Assembly: GCA_918797485.1 (NCBI GenBank)
Contig: CAKKNE010000005.1
Span: 3,286,001-3,350,000 of the forward strand
Direction of reading: 5' to 3'
Length of the DNA: 64,000 bases
DNA from: Pelagomonas calceolata
Lineage: Eukaryota; Sar; Pelagophyceae; Pelagomonadales; Pelagomonadaceae
Part shown: in pieces, positions 43,745 to 52,124 of the stretch
Layout: each line of letters starts with the position of its first letter
How positions within the stretch are numbered: the stretch's first letter is position 1
Notes under the pieces: model-generated
Databases searched by the model: none
The model's input: the letters and a program-made list of their open reading frames with translations, nothing else
What the model was told of the DNA's origin: nothing
Program-made: the position numbers and the translations under genes

Positions 43745-44956
43745 TTATGCCGGCGCGGGTCCGGGCACCGGCGCCTCGGCGGCGTACAGCGGGCTCGGCG
43801 GCGCCGGCGCGGACGCCACGCGCACGTCCACCCGCCACGGCGCCGGCGCGGGGGCCGGGGCGGGCGCGGGCGCCGGGGCATCCGGGGCCGGCGCTTCGAA
43901 AAATGCTCCCGCGTCGTCGTAGAGCCGGACGATGGTCCGTCCCACGTTTTTCCCGCGGAAAATACCAGCAAATGCCTCGCCGAGGTTATGGAACCCGTCG
44001 ACGATCGTGTCGAAGTTCTTGAGACGGCCGCGCTTGTACAGACGGATGATATGACTCGTGCATTCTACGAAGTCGCCCGAGAAGTGGCCCACGAAGAACT
44101 GCCCGTAGTCGTGCAGGCAGTTCTCGTAAATAATTTGTTTCTCCAGCGCCTCGTCGCCGCCCGCCGGGCCGCCGAACGCGTCGTAGCGCGCGATGCGTCC
44201 GGAAGTCAGGATCACGCCGCCGCCTCTCATAATCTTGATCGCAGCGGTCCTCACTCTCCCCGCCGTGTTGTCGAACAAAAAGTCGAGACCGGTTGGTGCC
44301 AGGCGCGCGAGGGCCTCGTCTGCATTTTCCGTCTTGTAGTTGAACGCCTTGACGCCCAATTTCTTCAACAACGTCACCTTGCGCTCCGAGCCGCAGCTCC
44401 CAAGCACCGTCACGCCCTCCATGCGCATCAGCTGGCACGCAGCTAACCCCACACACGACGCCGCCGCCGTCACCAGGGCGACGTGGCCCGCTTGGGGCTT
44501 CACGAGCTTCTCGAGCGCGAGTCGAGCCGTCCGTCCGCCCGACCCGGCCAAGCCCAGATAAAGTTCCGGAGGGACCGTGTTATCGAGCTCCTCCACCAGC
44601 ACTCGCGGCGTGACCTCGACCCAGGTGTAGGTCCGCCAGGGCGCCGTCACCTTTACTTTCATGCCTATTGAGATCCATGGGACATTTGACTGCAGCACCT
44701 CACCAATAACTTTGCCGCGCGGCACCCGCCCCACGTCCCACTCCGGCTCCTTGCCCGTCACGCAGAACACGCGCATGTACGGCTCCAGCCCGATGTACAA
44801 GACCTTCAACAGGATACAATTCGCGGCGAACCGGCACCGCGGCCCGGCGACGTCCGCGCCGCCGTATTCAAAACAATTGTTTTCTAGGATTTCGCTGTTC
44901 CTGACGTGCTTCGTGACGTAGCATTCTGTTGTGGATGTGGGGAAGAAGGAGGCCAT
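43745..44956 (-). CDS. NADP-dependent MDR oxidoreductase (alkenal/prostaglandin reductase-like)
   Basis: This protein of 403 residues starts at ATG 44954-44956 (MASFFPTSTTECYVTK). It has the zinc-free medium-chain reductase fold: LEPYMRVFCVTGKEP near the start matches the LTB4-dehydrogenase/2-alkenal-reductase signature, GHVALVTAAASCVGLAACQL is the nucleotide-binding motif (the usual AASGAVG is AASCVG), and DFLFDNTAGRVRTAAI follows. These enzymes reduce the double bond of reactive enals and related lipids. The last 45 residues are an Ala-Pro repeat (APAPAPAP), probably a flexible tail. The stop is 52 nt from the convergent gene. Confidence 0.82.
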   Translation of the reverse strand: MASFFPTSTTECYVTKHVRNSEILENNCFEYGGADVAGPRCRFAANCILLKVLYIGLEPYMRVFCVTGKEPEWDVGRVPRGKVIGEVLQSNVPWISIGMKVKVTAPWRTYTWVEVTPRVLVEELDNTVPPELYLGLAGSGGRTARLALEKLVKPQAGHVALVTAAASCVGLAACQLMRMEGVTVLGSCGSERKVTLLKKLGVKAFNYKTENADEALARLAPTGLDFLFDNTAGRVRTAAIKIMRGGGVILTSGRIARYDAFGGPAGGDEALEKQIIYENCLHDYGQFFVGHFSGDFVECTSHIIRLYKRGRLKNFDTIVDGFHNLGEAFAGIFRGKNVGRTIVRLYDDAGAFFEAPAPDAPAPAPAPAPAPAPWRVDVRVASAPAPPSPLYAAEAPVPGPAPA

Positions 44957-45494
44957 GGCTTTGGGCAGCCTCTGCCTGGTGTGCAGGAGGCAGGGTTTTG
45001 GCTCAAGGTAACGATGCTGCCGCCGGCAGTCGACGAGGCCGCAGCTTCGAGCGGCTTGAGGAGCTCTGTCTGAAGGCGGCTGGGACTCCACCAGCGACCT
45101 TTTTGGGGCGTGTTTTATGGCTTTGTTGGGCTGCCGGAGTCGAACCCGCGCGAAAAAACAGAGCTGGCCTTTTGGTTCGAGAGGCACCTGCGACTACTGG
45201 TCGGCGACAATGTGAGCCGTCCATTGAGGACAAGGAGGTTTCACCGGCAGGCCTTTTTTATGCAAATTGCACCCCCAGCAGTGGGCATTGCTAGCAAATA
45301 GCAGCGCGCGCTACGTCTCGGCATTTGCACGGACGCCGCATCGACGTCTAGACGGACTGCGAACAGTTCTTGAGCTCTCTGCCGTCGTAGCACGGGCAGC
45401 GAGGGCTTTACGTGGAGCAGCGCTCGCTCGCGGTTTCACCAGCGCTCGCGGCAGCCAGCGCTGACCAGCGCTCGCGGGCAGCTCTGCCGCAGCG
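44957..45494. other. Divergent intergenic region, longest in the window
   Basis: The 538 bp separate the MDR reductase and the lectin-like gene. There is no CTAG element. On the minus strand near 45130 a perfect B-box-like GGTTCGACTCC occurs without a foldable tRNA around it. The end nearest the lectin-like start carries a tandem repeat (separate entry). Confidence 0.4.
45438..45477 (+). repeat. Direct repeat just upstream of a start codon
   Basis: ACCAGCGCTCGCGG occurs at 45438-45451 and again at 45464-45477, with a partial CCAGCGCT between them. It ends 17 nt before the ATG at 45495. Confidence 0.6.
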
Positions 45495-46800
45495 ATGCCG
45501 CGCCGCGCCGCCGCGCGCGCGCTCGTGGCGCTGGCGCTCGCCGCGGCGCCCGCCGTGTCGGCCGACGGCATGATCAAGAACGCCGAGGCCTACTGGGTCA
45601 TCGATCCTACCGATCAGACGTGCTTGACGGAGCTCGGCACCTTCGGTGCGTGCGACGACGATGCCTTGTACATGTACCTGTCGCGGCCCGTGGGGTTCCT
45701 CGATCGATTACTAAGGGGCACAAAGTCCCGGCGAAGCCTGGCCATGGTCCTCGAGCCCGTGCCCCGTCGTGCTTGCTTGTCCACCAAAAAAGCGCACGGC
45801 CGGACCGTGCTGGGCGGCGGCGACTGCTCCTCTGTAAGCCGAGCCCAGCAGTGGGAGATGCTCCAGTCCAACGCGAAGCGGGCCCAGTCTAGAACTCAAA
45901 ACGAGGACATGGTCGCGGCAGTGGCGTTAACGACGAACAAGCAGCGCGACTGCGTCGTGAGAGACAGCTCGATCTGGTCGAAGGCCGCGCGGATGCAGCG
46001 CGCTCTCTCGGGCGGTTCGTCGCGCGAAACGGCCCCCAAAGGAGCCCTGGCGAACACCGTCTCCGTCCTCAAGTGCGCCCAGCGCGGCCACACGCCGCTC
46101 GAGCTCACGGCCTCGAACGTCGCCACTTCTGGCTTCTTATTTCAAGCAGCCGACGGCGCCGCCTGCTACGACGGGATTCGGTTCCGAGCCTGCTCCGACG
46201 AGGACCGGTCGTTGCGCTGGGGTATTGGTGTGAAATTCGAGCGCGGCCGGCCGAAGACCGCTCTGTACAAGTTCTACAACGCGTCGGACTCGTGCCTCGT
46301 CGAGAAGGGCGACGCTTTGGTGCTTGGCTCGTGCAGCCAGAAGAACGCGCTCGGGTGGGGCGTCACGCGCGGCCGCCTCTGCCGCAACGGCGACTGCGTC
46401 AAGAGCGGGAAATGTCTAGCTAGATCGGCCTTCGACGCCGCGGCGAAGCTCTTCCCCTGCAAGCAGAACGTCTACGAGCACCTGACGCTCACGTTGGATT
46501 CTGATGGTTCTGATGCGTACGTACTCCAGCGTCTCACCTATCAACAAAAGCGAAATGAGGATCCTTACTTGGTCCGTGTTCTTGAACCGAGGCGTAAGAC
46601 CCCTCACACACAAAGATGTAATGAATTTCCAAGTCGCCGATCGCCCTGCCTTGATCTTCTCTCGGAGCTGGTGCCTCGCCTTCGATACGTCACGCTTTGT
46701 TCCCCGCAGGCTCGCGCAGGCGCTCAAGGAGGCCGCGGCGCGCGAGCAGGAGCAGGCGGCCAAGGCCGCGGGCGGCGGCCGCTCGTCGTTCCAGGTGTGA
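45495..46800 (+). CDS. Secreted or ER-lumenal protein with ricin-type lectin-like repeats, probably spliced
   Basis: The suggested exons are 45495-46492 and 46710-46800, 362 residues. A signal peptide (ARALVALALAAAPAVSADG) starts the protein. The body is rich in paired Cys and has blocks resembling beta-trefoil/ricin-B repeats (SVSRAQQWEML, CYDGIRFRACSDEDRSLRWG, SCLVEKGDALVLGSCSQKNA). Near 46490 the coding character drops and the DNA becomes AT-richer. A pyrimidine-rich acceptor (TTTGTTCCCCGCAG at 46709) leads into a clean helical tail, AQALKEAAAREQEQAAKAAG, ending SSFQV. Joining at GT 46493 restores frame, but that donor (GTTGGA) is weak. The lectin call is by pattern only. Confidence 0.55.
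46493..46709 (+). other. Probable intron in the lectin-like gene
   Basis: The stretch is AT-richer than its surroundings and ends in a strong pyrimidine tract and CAG. Donor choice is uncertain; GT at 46493 is phase-compatible. The intervening open frames look non-coding, except one that reads into the acceptor exon in frame. Confidence 0.45.
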
Positions 46801-46911
46801 GGACGATGGAGGTGACAGCGTGTCCACGCAAGTGTTTTACGTCGACACGCGCTGGGGTGCTCCTAGATTAAGAAGCTATACGATCTCTCTTAGTCGCTGC
46901 CGTCGCGGCGG

Positions 46912-47418
46912 TCAGACGCGGAGGGCCGCCGGGTCCGGCCCCTGGCGCTCGGCGGGGTAGCCGTCCGCGTCGCTCCCCCACAAGCCGAGCTTCTGGCCGC
47001 GGCGCCACCACCCCGTCGAGCCCTCGTTGTTCGGCGGCCAGGCAGCGGGGACGCCATGTTCGCCCCAGTTCGAGTTCCCCCGCGCGGCGGGCGCGGCGGC
47101 CGGCGGCGCCGGCGTCGGGCCGCTCCGGAAGGGCGAGTGCGAGTGCGCGGCGGGCGACCGCGGCGGCGTGCGCGGCGCACTGGTGAAGCGCAGGCCGTCC
47201 CGCGCACACAACCGGTCGACGGCGCGCGTCCGCGGCGGTTTCGGGCTGCAGCGCGCGCGGCGGCGGGCTTCCATGCGCTCCGCCGCTTCCCGTCGTCGCG
47301 CGTCCTCGGCCTCCTGCAGCGCGTAGCGGTCGACGGCGGGCGGCCGGGCCTTCGGCTTGACGGGCGTCGTGTCGAGGCGCACGTGGACGCTGCCATCGGC
47401 GCGGGTGATGACTTCCAT
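46912..47418 (-). CDS. Hypothetical basic, Pro/Ala-rich protein
   Basis: The protein has 168 residues. It starts MEVITRADGSVHVRLDTTPV, followed by a charged helix (LQEAEDARRREAAERMEARR), a Pro/Ser-rich stretch, and a Trp/Gly-rich end (STGWWRRGQKLGLWGSDADG). No family is recognised. Its placement (111 nt from a convergent stop and facing a divergent promoter) fits a real gene in this genome's layout. Alternative frames on this strand cover the same DNA but are Arg-rich shadows. Confidence 0.5.
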   Translation of the reverse strand: MEVITRADGSVHVRLDTTPVKPKARPPAVDRYALQEAEDARRREAAERMEARRRARCSPKPPRTRAVDRLCARDGLRFTSAPRTPPRSPAAHSHSPFRSGPTPAPPAAAPAARGNSNWGEHGVPAAWPPNNEGSTGWWRRGQKLGLWGSDADGYPAERQGPDPAALRV

Positions 47419-47836
47419 GCTTGCGCAACGCTGCCCGGAGAGTGTAGTTGTTGCAGCGGTAGCTGCCCTTTGTTGGCGGTGTCACTGGCTGCTGGAGAGC
47501 TTGCAACGCCGCTGCCCAGAAGAAAAAAAAATGCGGCGACGGCTGCCCTTTTGGACGCACGGGCGCTTAGGGGAGCTACTGGCGCGTCTTGGGGCGAGTG
47601 ATGGTGGTTCTTGGTGCAAAAATGCGCTCGTTTAGCCGCCGTGAAGCAGACGCTCTCCGAAGCTGGCGCTGTGCGGGGTGCTGTCCATCGAGCCAGCTCG
47701 AGCTGGCACAGTTGCGGCGCCGCTGAGGCCCGGGCTGCCGTAACGCTCGTCGGGCAGCGTGCACAGGCACCGCGGACGGCGTAGGAAGGCGTTGCGACGA
47801 ACGCCGCGCGCGGCGCCGCCGCCCACAACCATAATA
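47419..47836. other. Divergent intergenic region
   Basis: About 420 bp separate two divergent starts. There is a run of nine A's at about 47522-47530 and an inverted CGAGCCAGCTCGAGCTGGC at 47687-47705. The CTAG element is absent and no gene is seen. Confidence 0.35.
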
Positions 47837-49618
47837 ATGGCTTCTCCCCCAAATGGCGCGCCGCGACGCCGCTTCTTCCAGCGCCCCGTGAATGCGAACG
47901 CGCCGCAAGACTACACGCCCTTCGCCGCGCCGCCGCCGCCGCCCGGGTCTGCCCGCCGCAGCTCGGGACGACGCGTCACCGACTTCCTCCCGAACGCCAC
48001 GCCGACGACCACGGACTCGGCCTTCTCGCCGCGCCGAGCGCTGGATTTCCTGCCGACGAGCGCGCCACCACCCCTACCGCCCCCGTCGCCTTTAGAAGCC
48101 GAGAACGCCGAGTTGAGAAGGAGGCTCGCCGAGGCCGAGCGCAGTGCTGTCCAGGATGAGCGTCTACTCAGGCAGCGGGCCTCGGAGGATGCGGAAGCTT
48201 TACAAAATGAGGTGAAGGAGCTTAGGAGGCGCTGCTCTCTAGAAAACGAGGAGCGGCAACGGGCGGCCGACGAGGCCGAAAGATTAAGTAAGGAGCTCAC
48301 CGAACGCGGCGAGGCGACGCTCCAGGAAGTATCAAAACTCAACACGAAGCTGGCGCAGGCCGAGCGGAAGGTGAAGGTGAGGACCGAGAACGAGGACGAC
48401 GACCCGCTCCGGCCCGGGTTCCACCGCCGCGCGTCGGAACGCATCAAGGAGGTGTATCTGAGTGCCATGAACGAGCACTTCGAGCGCGTGGCTTCTGGTG
48501 TTGTGGCTCTACGGAAGAGTTCCGAGCGCGAAGCCGCGGAAGAATCGGTGGAAGGCTACGCGTCGCTCGTGCGAAAGGCGCTCCGCGAACGATCGGCGGC
48601 CGACGCGAATCTCAAAGATGGGTTGGAAGCTTTAAGCCCCTCGCCCAGCTTATCGCCGCGCTTCGACGATTTTGCAAGCCCCTCTTCTGCTGCTAGAGTG
48701 TCCAAACCCACCCTCACGAACGTGTCCACCGACCCTCGAGAAGTGGAAGTGGAGATCACCGTGACCACACCAGATGCGACCGTGGAGTACTGCGTGTCGC
48801 ACGTGAACGCCGCCGGCAGTCCCCGGTCGATCACGATCCCGGCCGAGAACAAGTGGACCCGCGCGGACGAACCTGGGGCGGTGCGGCTGCCTAGATTAGC
48901 TGCTGGCGGAAGACACGTCGTGATCTGTCGAGCCACGGCGCCCGGCCGGCCGACGTCCAAGGTCGCGTCCGAGGCCTTTGACCTCCTACCTCCCAATCTC
49001 GTGCAGCACTCCAGACACCCCCACGAACTGCGCGTGTTGCGACAACCGGGCGGGCAGTGCGAGCTTTGTGGATTGAGCGACGATGCGAGGCCGGGCTACG
49101 GCTGCCCGGAATGTCCGGAGTTTGTTCTGTGCGCGAAATGTGCCCTGCCGCCCGGTTTTTCGCCAGACGTCGAGCAGGCCGAGAAGGACTGCGTCGCCGT
49201 GGATGTGGGGGCGAAGCGCGTGTGGCTGTCGCGGCGCATCGAGTTCAAGGGCAACTACACGCGGATCCTGGACGGCTCGTTCGGCGTCCTCGATCAGCTG
49301 GCCTTGACTTTGAAACAGCATTCCGGCATCCGATTGCGGCTCGAGGGCCACGTCAACTCGAAGTGCGGTCTGGGTTGTGATGGGTCCACCGAGTGCTCGA
49401 ACAACCGGTGTGCCGCACTGTTCAGAGGCAGAGGTGGTTCGGTGGGCTTCTCGCTGGGACGGGCCGACGCCGTCGCCGAGGCGTTACATGAGCGGGGCAT
49501 CGAGGCCTACCGGCTCGAATGTCGAGGATTGGGCGGGTCGAGAGTGGTGGAGGACACGGAAGGGGATTTGAAGCATCGGAACCGACGGGTCGAGGTGCAC
49601 ACGGTGGCGTGGTCCTAG
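47837..49618 (+). CDS. Coiled-coil protein with zinc-finger-like motif and C-terminal OmpA-like domain
   Basis: The protein has 593 residues. A Pro-rich, disordered start leads to a coiled coil (about 90-185). A beta-rich segment (EVEVEITVTTPDATVEYCVS) resembles a chitobiase/Fn3-like module. A cysteine cluster around residues 395-440 has pairs CELC, CPEC and CAKC, like a C1/ZZ finger (HELRVLRQPGGQCELCGL). The last 120 residues resemble OmpA/MotB: IRLRLEGHVNSK, then FSLGRADAVAEALHERGIEA and ECRGLGGSRV...HRNRRVEVHTV. An extra Cys-rich insert sits in the OmpA fold. OmpA domains bind peptidoglycan in bacteria; the role in a eukaryote with cytosolic domains is unknown. Confidence 0.7.
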   Translation: MASPPNGAPRRRFFQRPVNANAPQDYTPFAAPPPPPGSARRSSGRRVTDFLPNATPTTTDSAFSPRRALDFLPTSAPPPLPPPSPLEAENAELRRRLAEAERSAVQDERLLRQRASEDAEALQNEVKELRRRCSLENEERQRAADEAERLSKELTERGEATLQEVSKLNTKLAQAERKVKVRTENEDDDPLRPGFHRRASERIKEVYLSAMNEHFERVASGVVALRKSSEREAAEESVEGYASLVRKALRERSAADANLKDGLEALSPSPSLSPRFDDFASPSSAARVSKPTLTNVSTDPREVEVEITVTTPDATVEYCVSHVNAAGSPRSITIPAENKWTRADEPGAVRLPRLAAGGRHVVICRATAPGRPTSKVASEAFDLLPPNLVQHSRHPHELRVLRQPGGQCELCGLSDDARPGYGCPECPEFVLCAKCALPPGFSPDVEQAEKDCVAVDVGAKRVWLSRRIEFKGNYTRILDGSFGVLDQLALTLKQHSGIRLRLEGHVNSKCGLGCDGSTECSNNRCAALFRGRGGSVGFSLGRADAVAEALHERGIEAYRLECRGLGGSRVVEDTEGDLKHRNRRVEVHTVAWS

Positions 49619-49735
49619 GCTGAGGGGGGTAACTGTGGTTTGTTTCTTTTCTCGCTCTCTTTCTCTCTCTGCTTACCGGCGAGCGCTGTATATATTTTTC
49701 GGTGCTAGGACTAGTGAGCGTTGCAGCAAACCCGA

Positions 49736-49757
49736 CTAGTGCCTTACGGGTCGCTAG
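49736..49757 (-). promoter_or_regulatory. Shared promoter element, copy h
   Basis: On the minus strand this reads CTAGCG-ACC-CGTAAGGCACTAG. It lies in the 49619-49986 interval between two plus-strand genes, 229 bp before the p24 start, so the element is not restricted to divergent promoters. Confidence 0.6.
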
Positions 49758-49945
49758 GCGATTAACAAGCAACAAATAATTATTGCTGGCGTGCCCGCTA
49801 CCCACGGTTTCGCGTTTCTCAGAACGCATAGTTGCAAGCTCTAGCCCTTGGCCAGGCGGCCGCTTCTTTACGCTTCCGCTTGGAGCGCGTAAACAGGCTT
49901 TTCCAGCGCCTTGGGCGCCGCGCGGCTGATCACAGCGCGCCGGCC

Positions 49946-49983
49946 GCGCGCTACTAAAATAACAGCGCGCTACTTAAATAACA
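49946..49983 (+). repeat. 19-bp tandem repeat abutting a start codon
   Basis: GCGCGCTACTAAAATAACA (49946-49964) is repeated as GCGCGCTACTTAAATAACA (49965-49983) with one mismatch, ending 3 nt before the p24 ATG. Confidence 0.8.
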
Positions 49984-49986
49984 GCC

Positions 49987-50643
49987 ATGGTGAGACCACA
50001 CCTGCGACACGCCGTCGCCGCGCTCCTCGTCGCGTACACCAGCGGCGAGACCGACCGCGTGCTGGTAGACGTCGCCGCGAATAGTAGGAGATGCCTCGGC
50101 GAGGAGTTCCCCGAGGACGCGCTGGGCCGGTGGAAGTTTTCGGTGGCCGGCGTCGTCAAGCACGGCGACCTCAAGCGGAACAGCGAGGCCGCGCAGAAGG
50201 TCCGGGCGACCGTCAAGGACCCCTCCAAGAAGCTGCTCTGGAGCGCCGCGCTGAACGACGACGCGACGAACGCGCCGGCGTTCTCGTTCACGGCGACGAC
50301 GCCCGGCCTGTACCGGGCCTGCGTCGAGAACCGGCACACGAAGCCGCAGCGCGTAGCGATCACGGTCGAGCAGGGCTGGGGCGTGCGCGACTATGCTGCC
50401 GTCGGGGAGGGCGTCTTCGGGCCGGTGGAGAAGCAGCTGGACGACTCCGATCATATGTTAAGAGACATCGCGGCGGAGATGGACGCCGCGTTGAACCGGG
50501 AGGAGCGGCTGCGCGAGGGCGCCGAGAGCGGGCGGGACCGCGTGGAGCTGTTCGGGGTCGTGAGCATGGGCGTGCTCTTCGTGACGGCCCTCTGGCAGGT
50601 TGTGTACCTGAGAAGCTTCTTCCGGTCTAAGAAATTACTCTAA
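49987..50643 (+). CDS. p24/emp24-family cargo receptor (GOLD domain)
   Basis: The protein has 218 residues. A short signal peptide is followed by the GOLD domain with the usual disulfide pair (RRCLGEEF and YRACVEN). A membrane-proximal coiled coil (DHMLRDIAAEMDAALNREER) leads to a single membrane helix (LFGVVSMGVLFVTALWQVVY). The cytosolic tail RSFFRSKKLL ends in a KKxx COPI-retrieval signal with nearby Phe-Phe. These are the hallmarks of TMED/p24 proteins that cycle between ER and Golgi. The TAA stop at 50641-50643 directly abuts the stop of the convergent TPPP gene, with no base between. Confidence 0.9.
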   Translation: MVRPHLRHAVAALLVAYTSGETDRVLVDVAANSRRCLGEEFPEDALGRWKFSVAGVVKHGDLKRNSEAAQKVRATVKDPSKKLLWSAALNDDATNAPAFSFTATTPGLYRACVENRHTKPQRVAITVEQGWGVRDYAAVGEGVFGPVEKQLDDSDHMLRDIAAEMDAALNREERLREGAESGRDRVELFGVVSMGVLFVTALWQVVYLRSFFRSKKLL

Positions 50644-51711
50644 CTAATCGGGGGAGAACCATCGGACGCCGGACGACGGCGGCTCCGGGCCGTCGCGATG
50701 GATCGTCCGGTGCGACCCCGTATACTGCCTGGAGTCCGTGAGCTTGTCGAAGACGTTCTTTGCCGGCGTCCTCATGGAGTTATCGTCGGCGATGACCGGG
50801 GCACCGTACTTCGCCTCGATCTTCGCGAACAATGACGCTTCGTCGCCCGCGTACCTTGCTAGCAAGCCTCCGACGTTCGCAGCCTTGCTTGGGTTGTGGC
50901 GCAGGAAGTACCTGCGTGTCGTCGCGTCGACGGCGCGTTGGCGAGTTTAATCCCCCACACCATCCTATGTCGTCGTACGCGCAGAGTATTGATGACGACG
51001 CGGGACGCCGCACCTAGTTAACGCGTCAAAATAGTCGGGCGGCGGCGGCGGCACGGCATTCTCGACCGGCGGCGGTATTACTGGAGACCGTGGCGTTAAT
51101 TTAACAGGCGGCGTCCGCGCGGGCCGCGGCGGCGTCGGCATCGAGCGACTGGGGCTCAGCCCCACGTGGTGGCCCGACGACACGCCGGCCTCCGCATCAC
51201 TATAATGTTTGGAATGATCCACTCCTCTCACGTCCGCGTGCGGCGACCGGACCAATCTGTCTAAAGTCACCTTGTTGTCCACCGTCGACGGTCCGCCCAC
51301 GACATGCACGCCCGTATACAACGCCTTGTCGTCGTGGAGCCGCACGGGTTCGGATAGCGACGGTCGGTTCAGCGACGGGCCCGCACACGCCATGATTAAC
51401 TCCTGGACCTTCTCGACGCCGATCCGCCGCGTCGCAGCACACAACTCCAGGGCCTGCAGGAACTGCATCCACCGAAGCTTCTTGGCGCCGCGGTCGACGG
51501 ACCGCATGAAGATCAGGTCGAGCTGCGTCTTCGTCAGCTTGCGATCCACCAACCCGCTGTCCGCGCAGAGCTTCGCGAAGTTCTTGGCCGACAAACCGAC
51601 GCCGGCGTTCGTGCCGCCGAACACACTATATTCGTCGAAGCGCTCGCGCAGGGCGCGCGCCGCTCCAGTCGTCTTGTACGGGCTCGGCTTGCTCGCGCCG
51701 AAGGAGGCCAT
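50644..51711 (-). CDS. TPPP/p25-alpha-domain protein, spliced
   Basis: The exons are 51014-51711 and 50644-50911, giving 321 residues. It starts MASFGASKPSPYKTTG. The p25-alpha domain follows: ERFDEYSVFGG, LSAKNFAKLCADSGLVDRKL, and DRGAKKLRWMQFLQALELCA. A Pro-rich linker leads to DYFDALTR, then across the intron YFLRHNPSKAANVGGLLARY and AGDEASLFAKIEAKYG, a helical motif often found at the end of algal proteins. The join is in phase 2 and rebuilds this motif exactly, so the splice is well supported. TPPP proteins bind and bundle microtubules, often in cilia. Confidence 0.85.
50912..51013 (-). other. Intron in the TPPP gene
   Basis: On the minus strand the 102-nt intron runs GTGCGG...CACGCAG. 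No target duplication is seen. Its second half contains GGTGTGGGGGATTAAAC and CGCCGTCGACGCGACG, which vaguely recall introner parts, so it could be an old, decayed insertion. Confidence 0.85.
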
Positions 51712-51918
51712 CCCTGGCGTGCGGCAGCCCGGGCGTCGTCGTGGAGAGCCGAGCGGCCGCGCGGAGGCAGCCCGGTCGGCCGCACGGTTACGAGCTCGTA
51801 GCGTTCCGCCGTCCCAGTTTGCTTTTTGTGCATGCAAAAACTGAAAAAACTTGAATGAGCTCAACGTCTATGCAGTACGGCATGCATGCGTGGCCAAGCG
51901 TGTGTTTCTGCGCCAGAG

Positions 51919-51940
51919 CTAGCGGCCTGTAAGACACTAG
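51919..51940 (+). promoter_or_regulatory. Shared promoter element, copy i
   Basis: CTAGCG-GCC-TGTAAGACACTAG is the consensus copy. It lies in the divergent interval 51712-52124 between TPPP and DUF819; no gene is seen there. Confidence 0.65.
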
Positions 51941-52035
51941 GGATGCCTTAGGCTTTGCAAAGAGCGGCTCTCGCTCGAGTGTGCAACGGTCAACAAGCTC
52001 ATAGGATTGCGTATAAGGTATTTTGCCTGGTGCAC

Positions 52036-52067
52036 GCATCGATTCGCATCGATTCGCGCATCAATTC
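52036..52067 (+). repeat. 10-bp tandem repeat upstream of the DUF819 gene
   Basis: GCATCGATTC occurs twice in tandem (52036-52055) and once more as GCATCAATTC (52058-52067), about 57 bp before the ATG. Confidence 0.75.
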
Positions 52068-52124
52068 GCATTTATAGCGACTCCTGATTGGTGCTGCCCA
52101 CTACCAGCCAAGCGGTGCGCAACG

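Noticed and set aside
45120-45240. tRNA-like B box (GGTTCGACTCC) on the minus strand near 45130
   Set aside because: The T stem has a mismatch and no matching 5' acceptor arm or A box is found upstream; treated as a chance or decayed tRNA-like sequence.
46868-47852. Other minus-strand frames across 46868-47852
   Set aside because: Arg/Pro-rich alternatives to 46912-47418; the chosen frame has the more balanced composition and a proper ATG.
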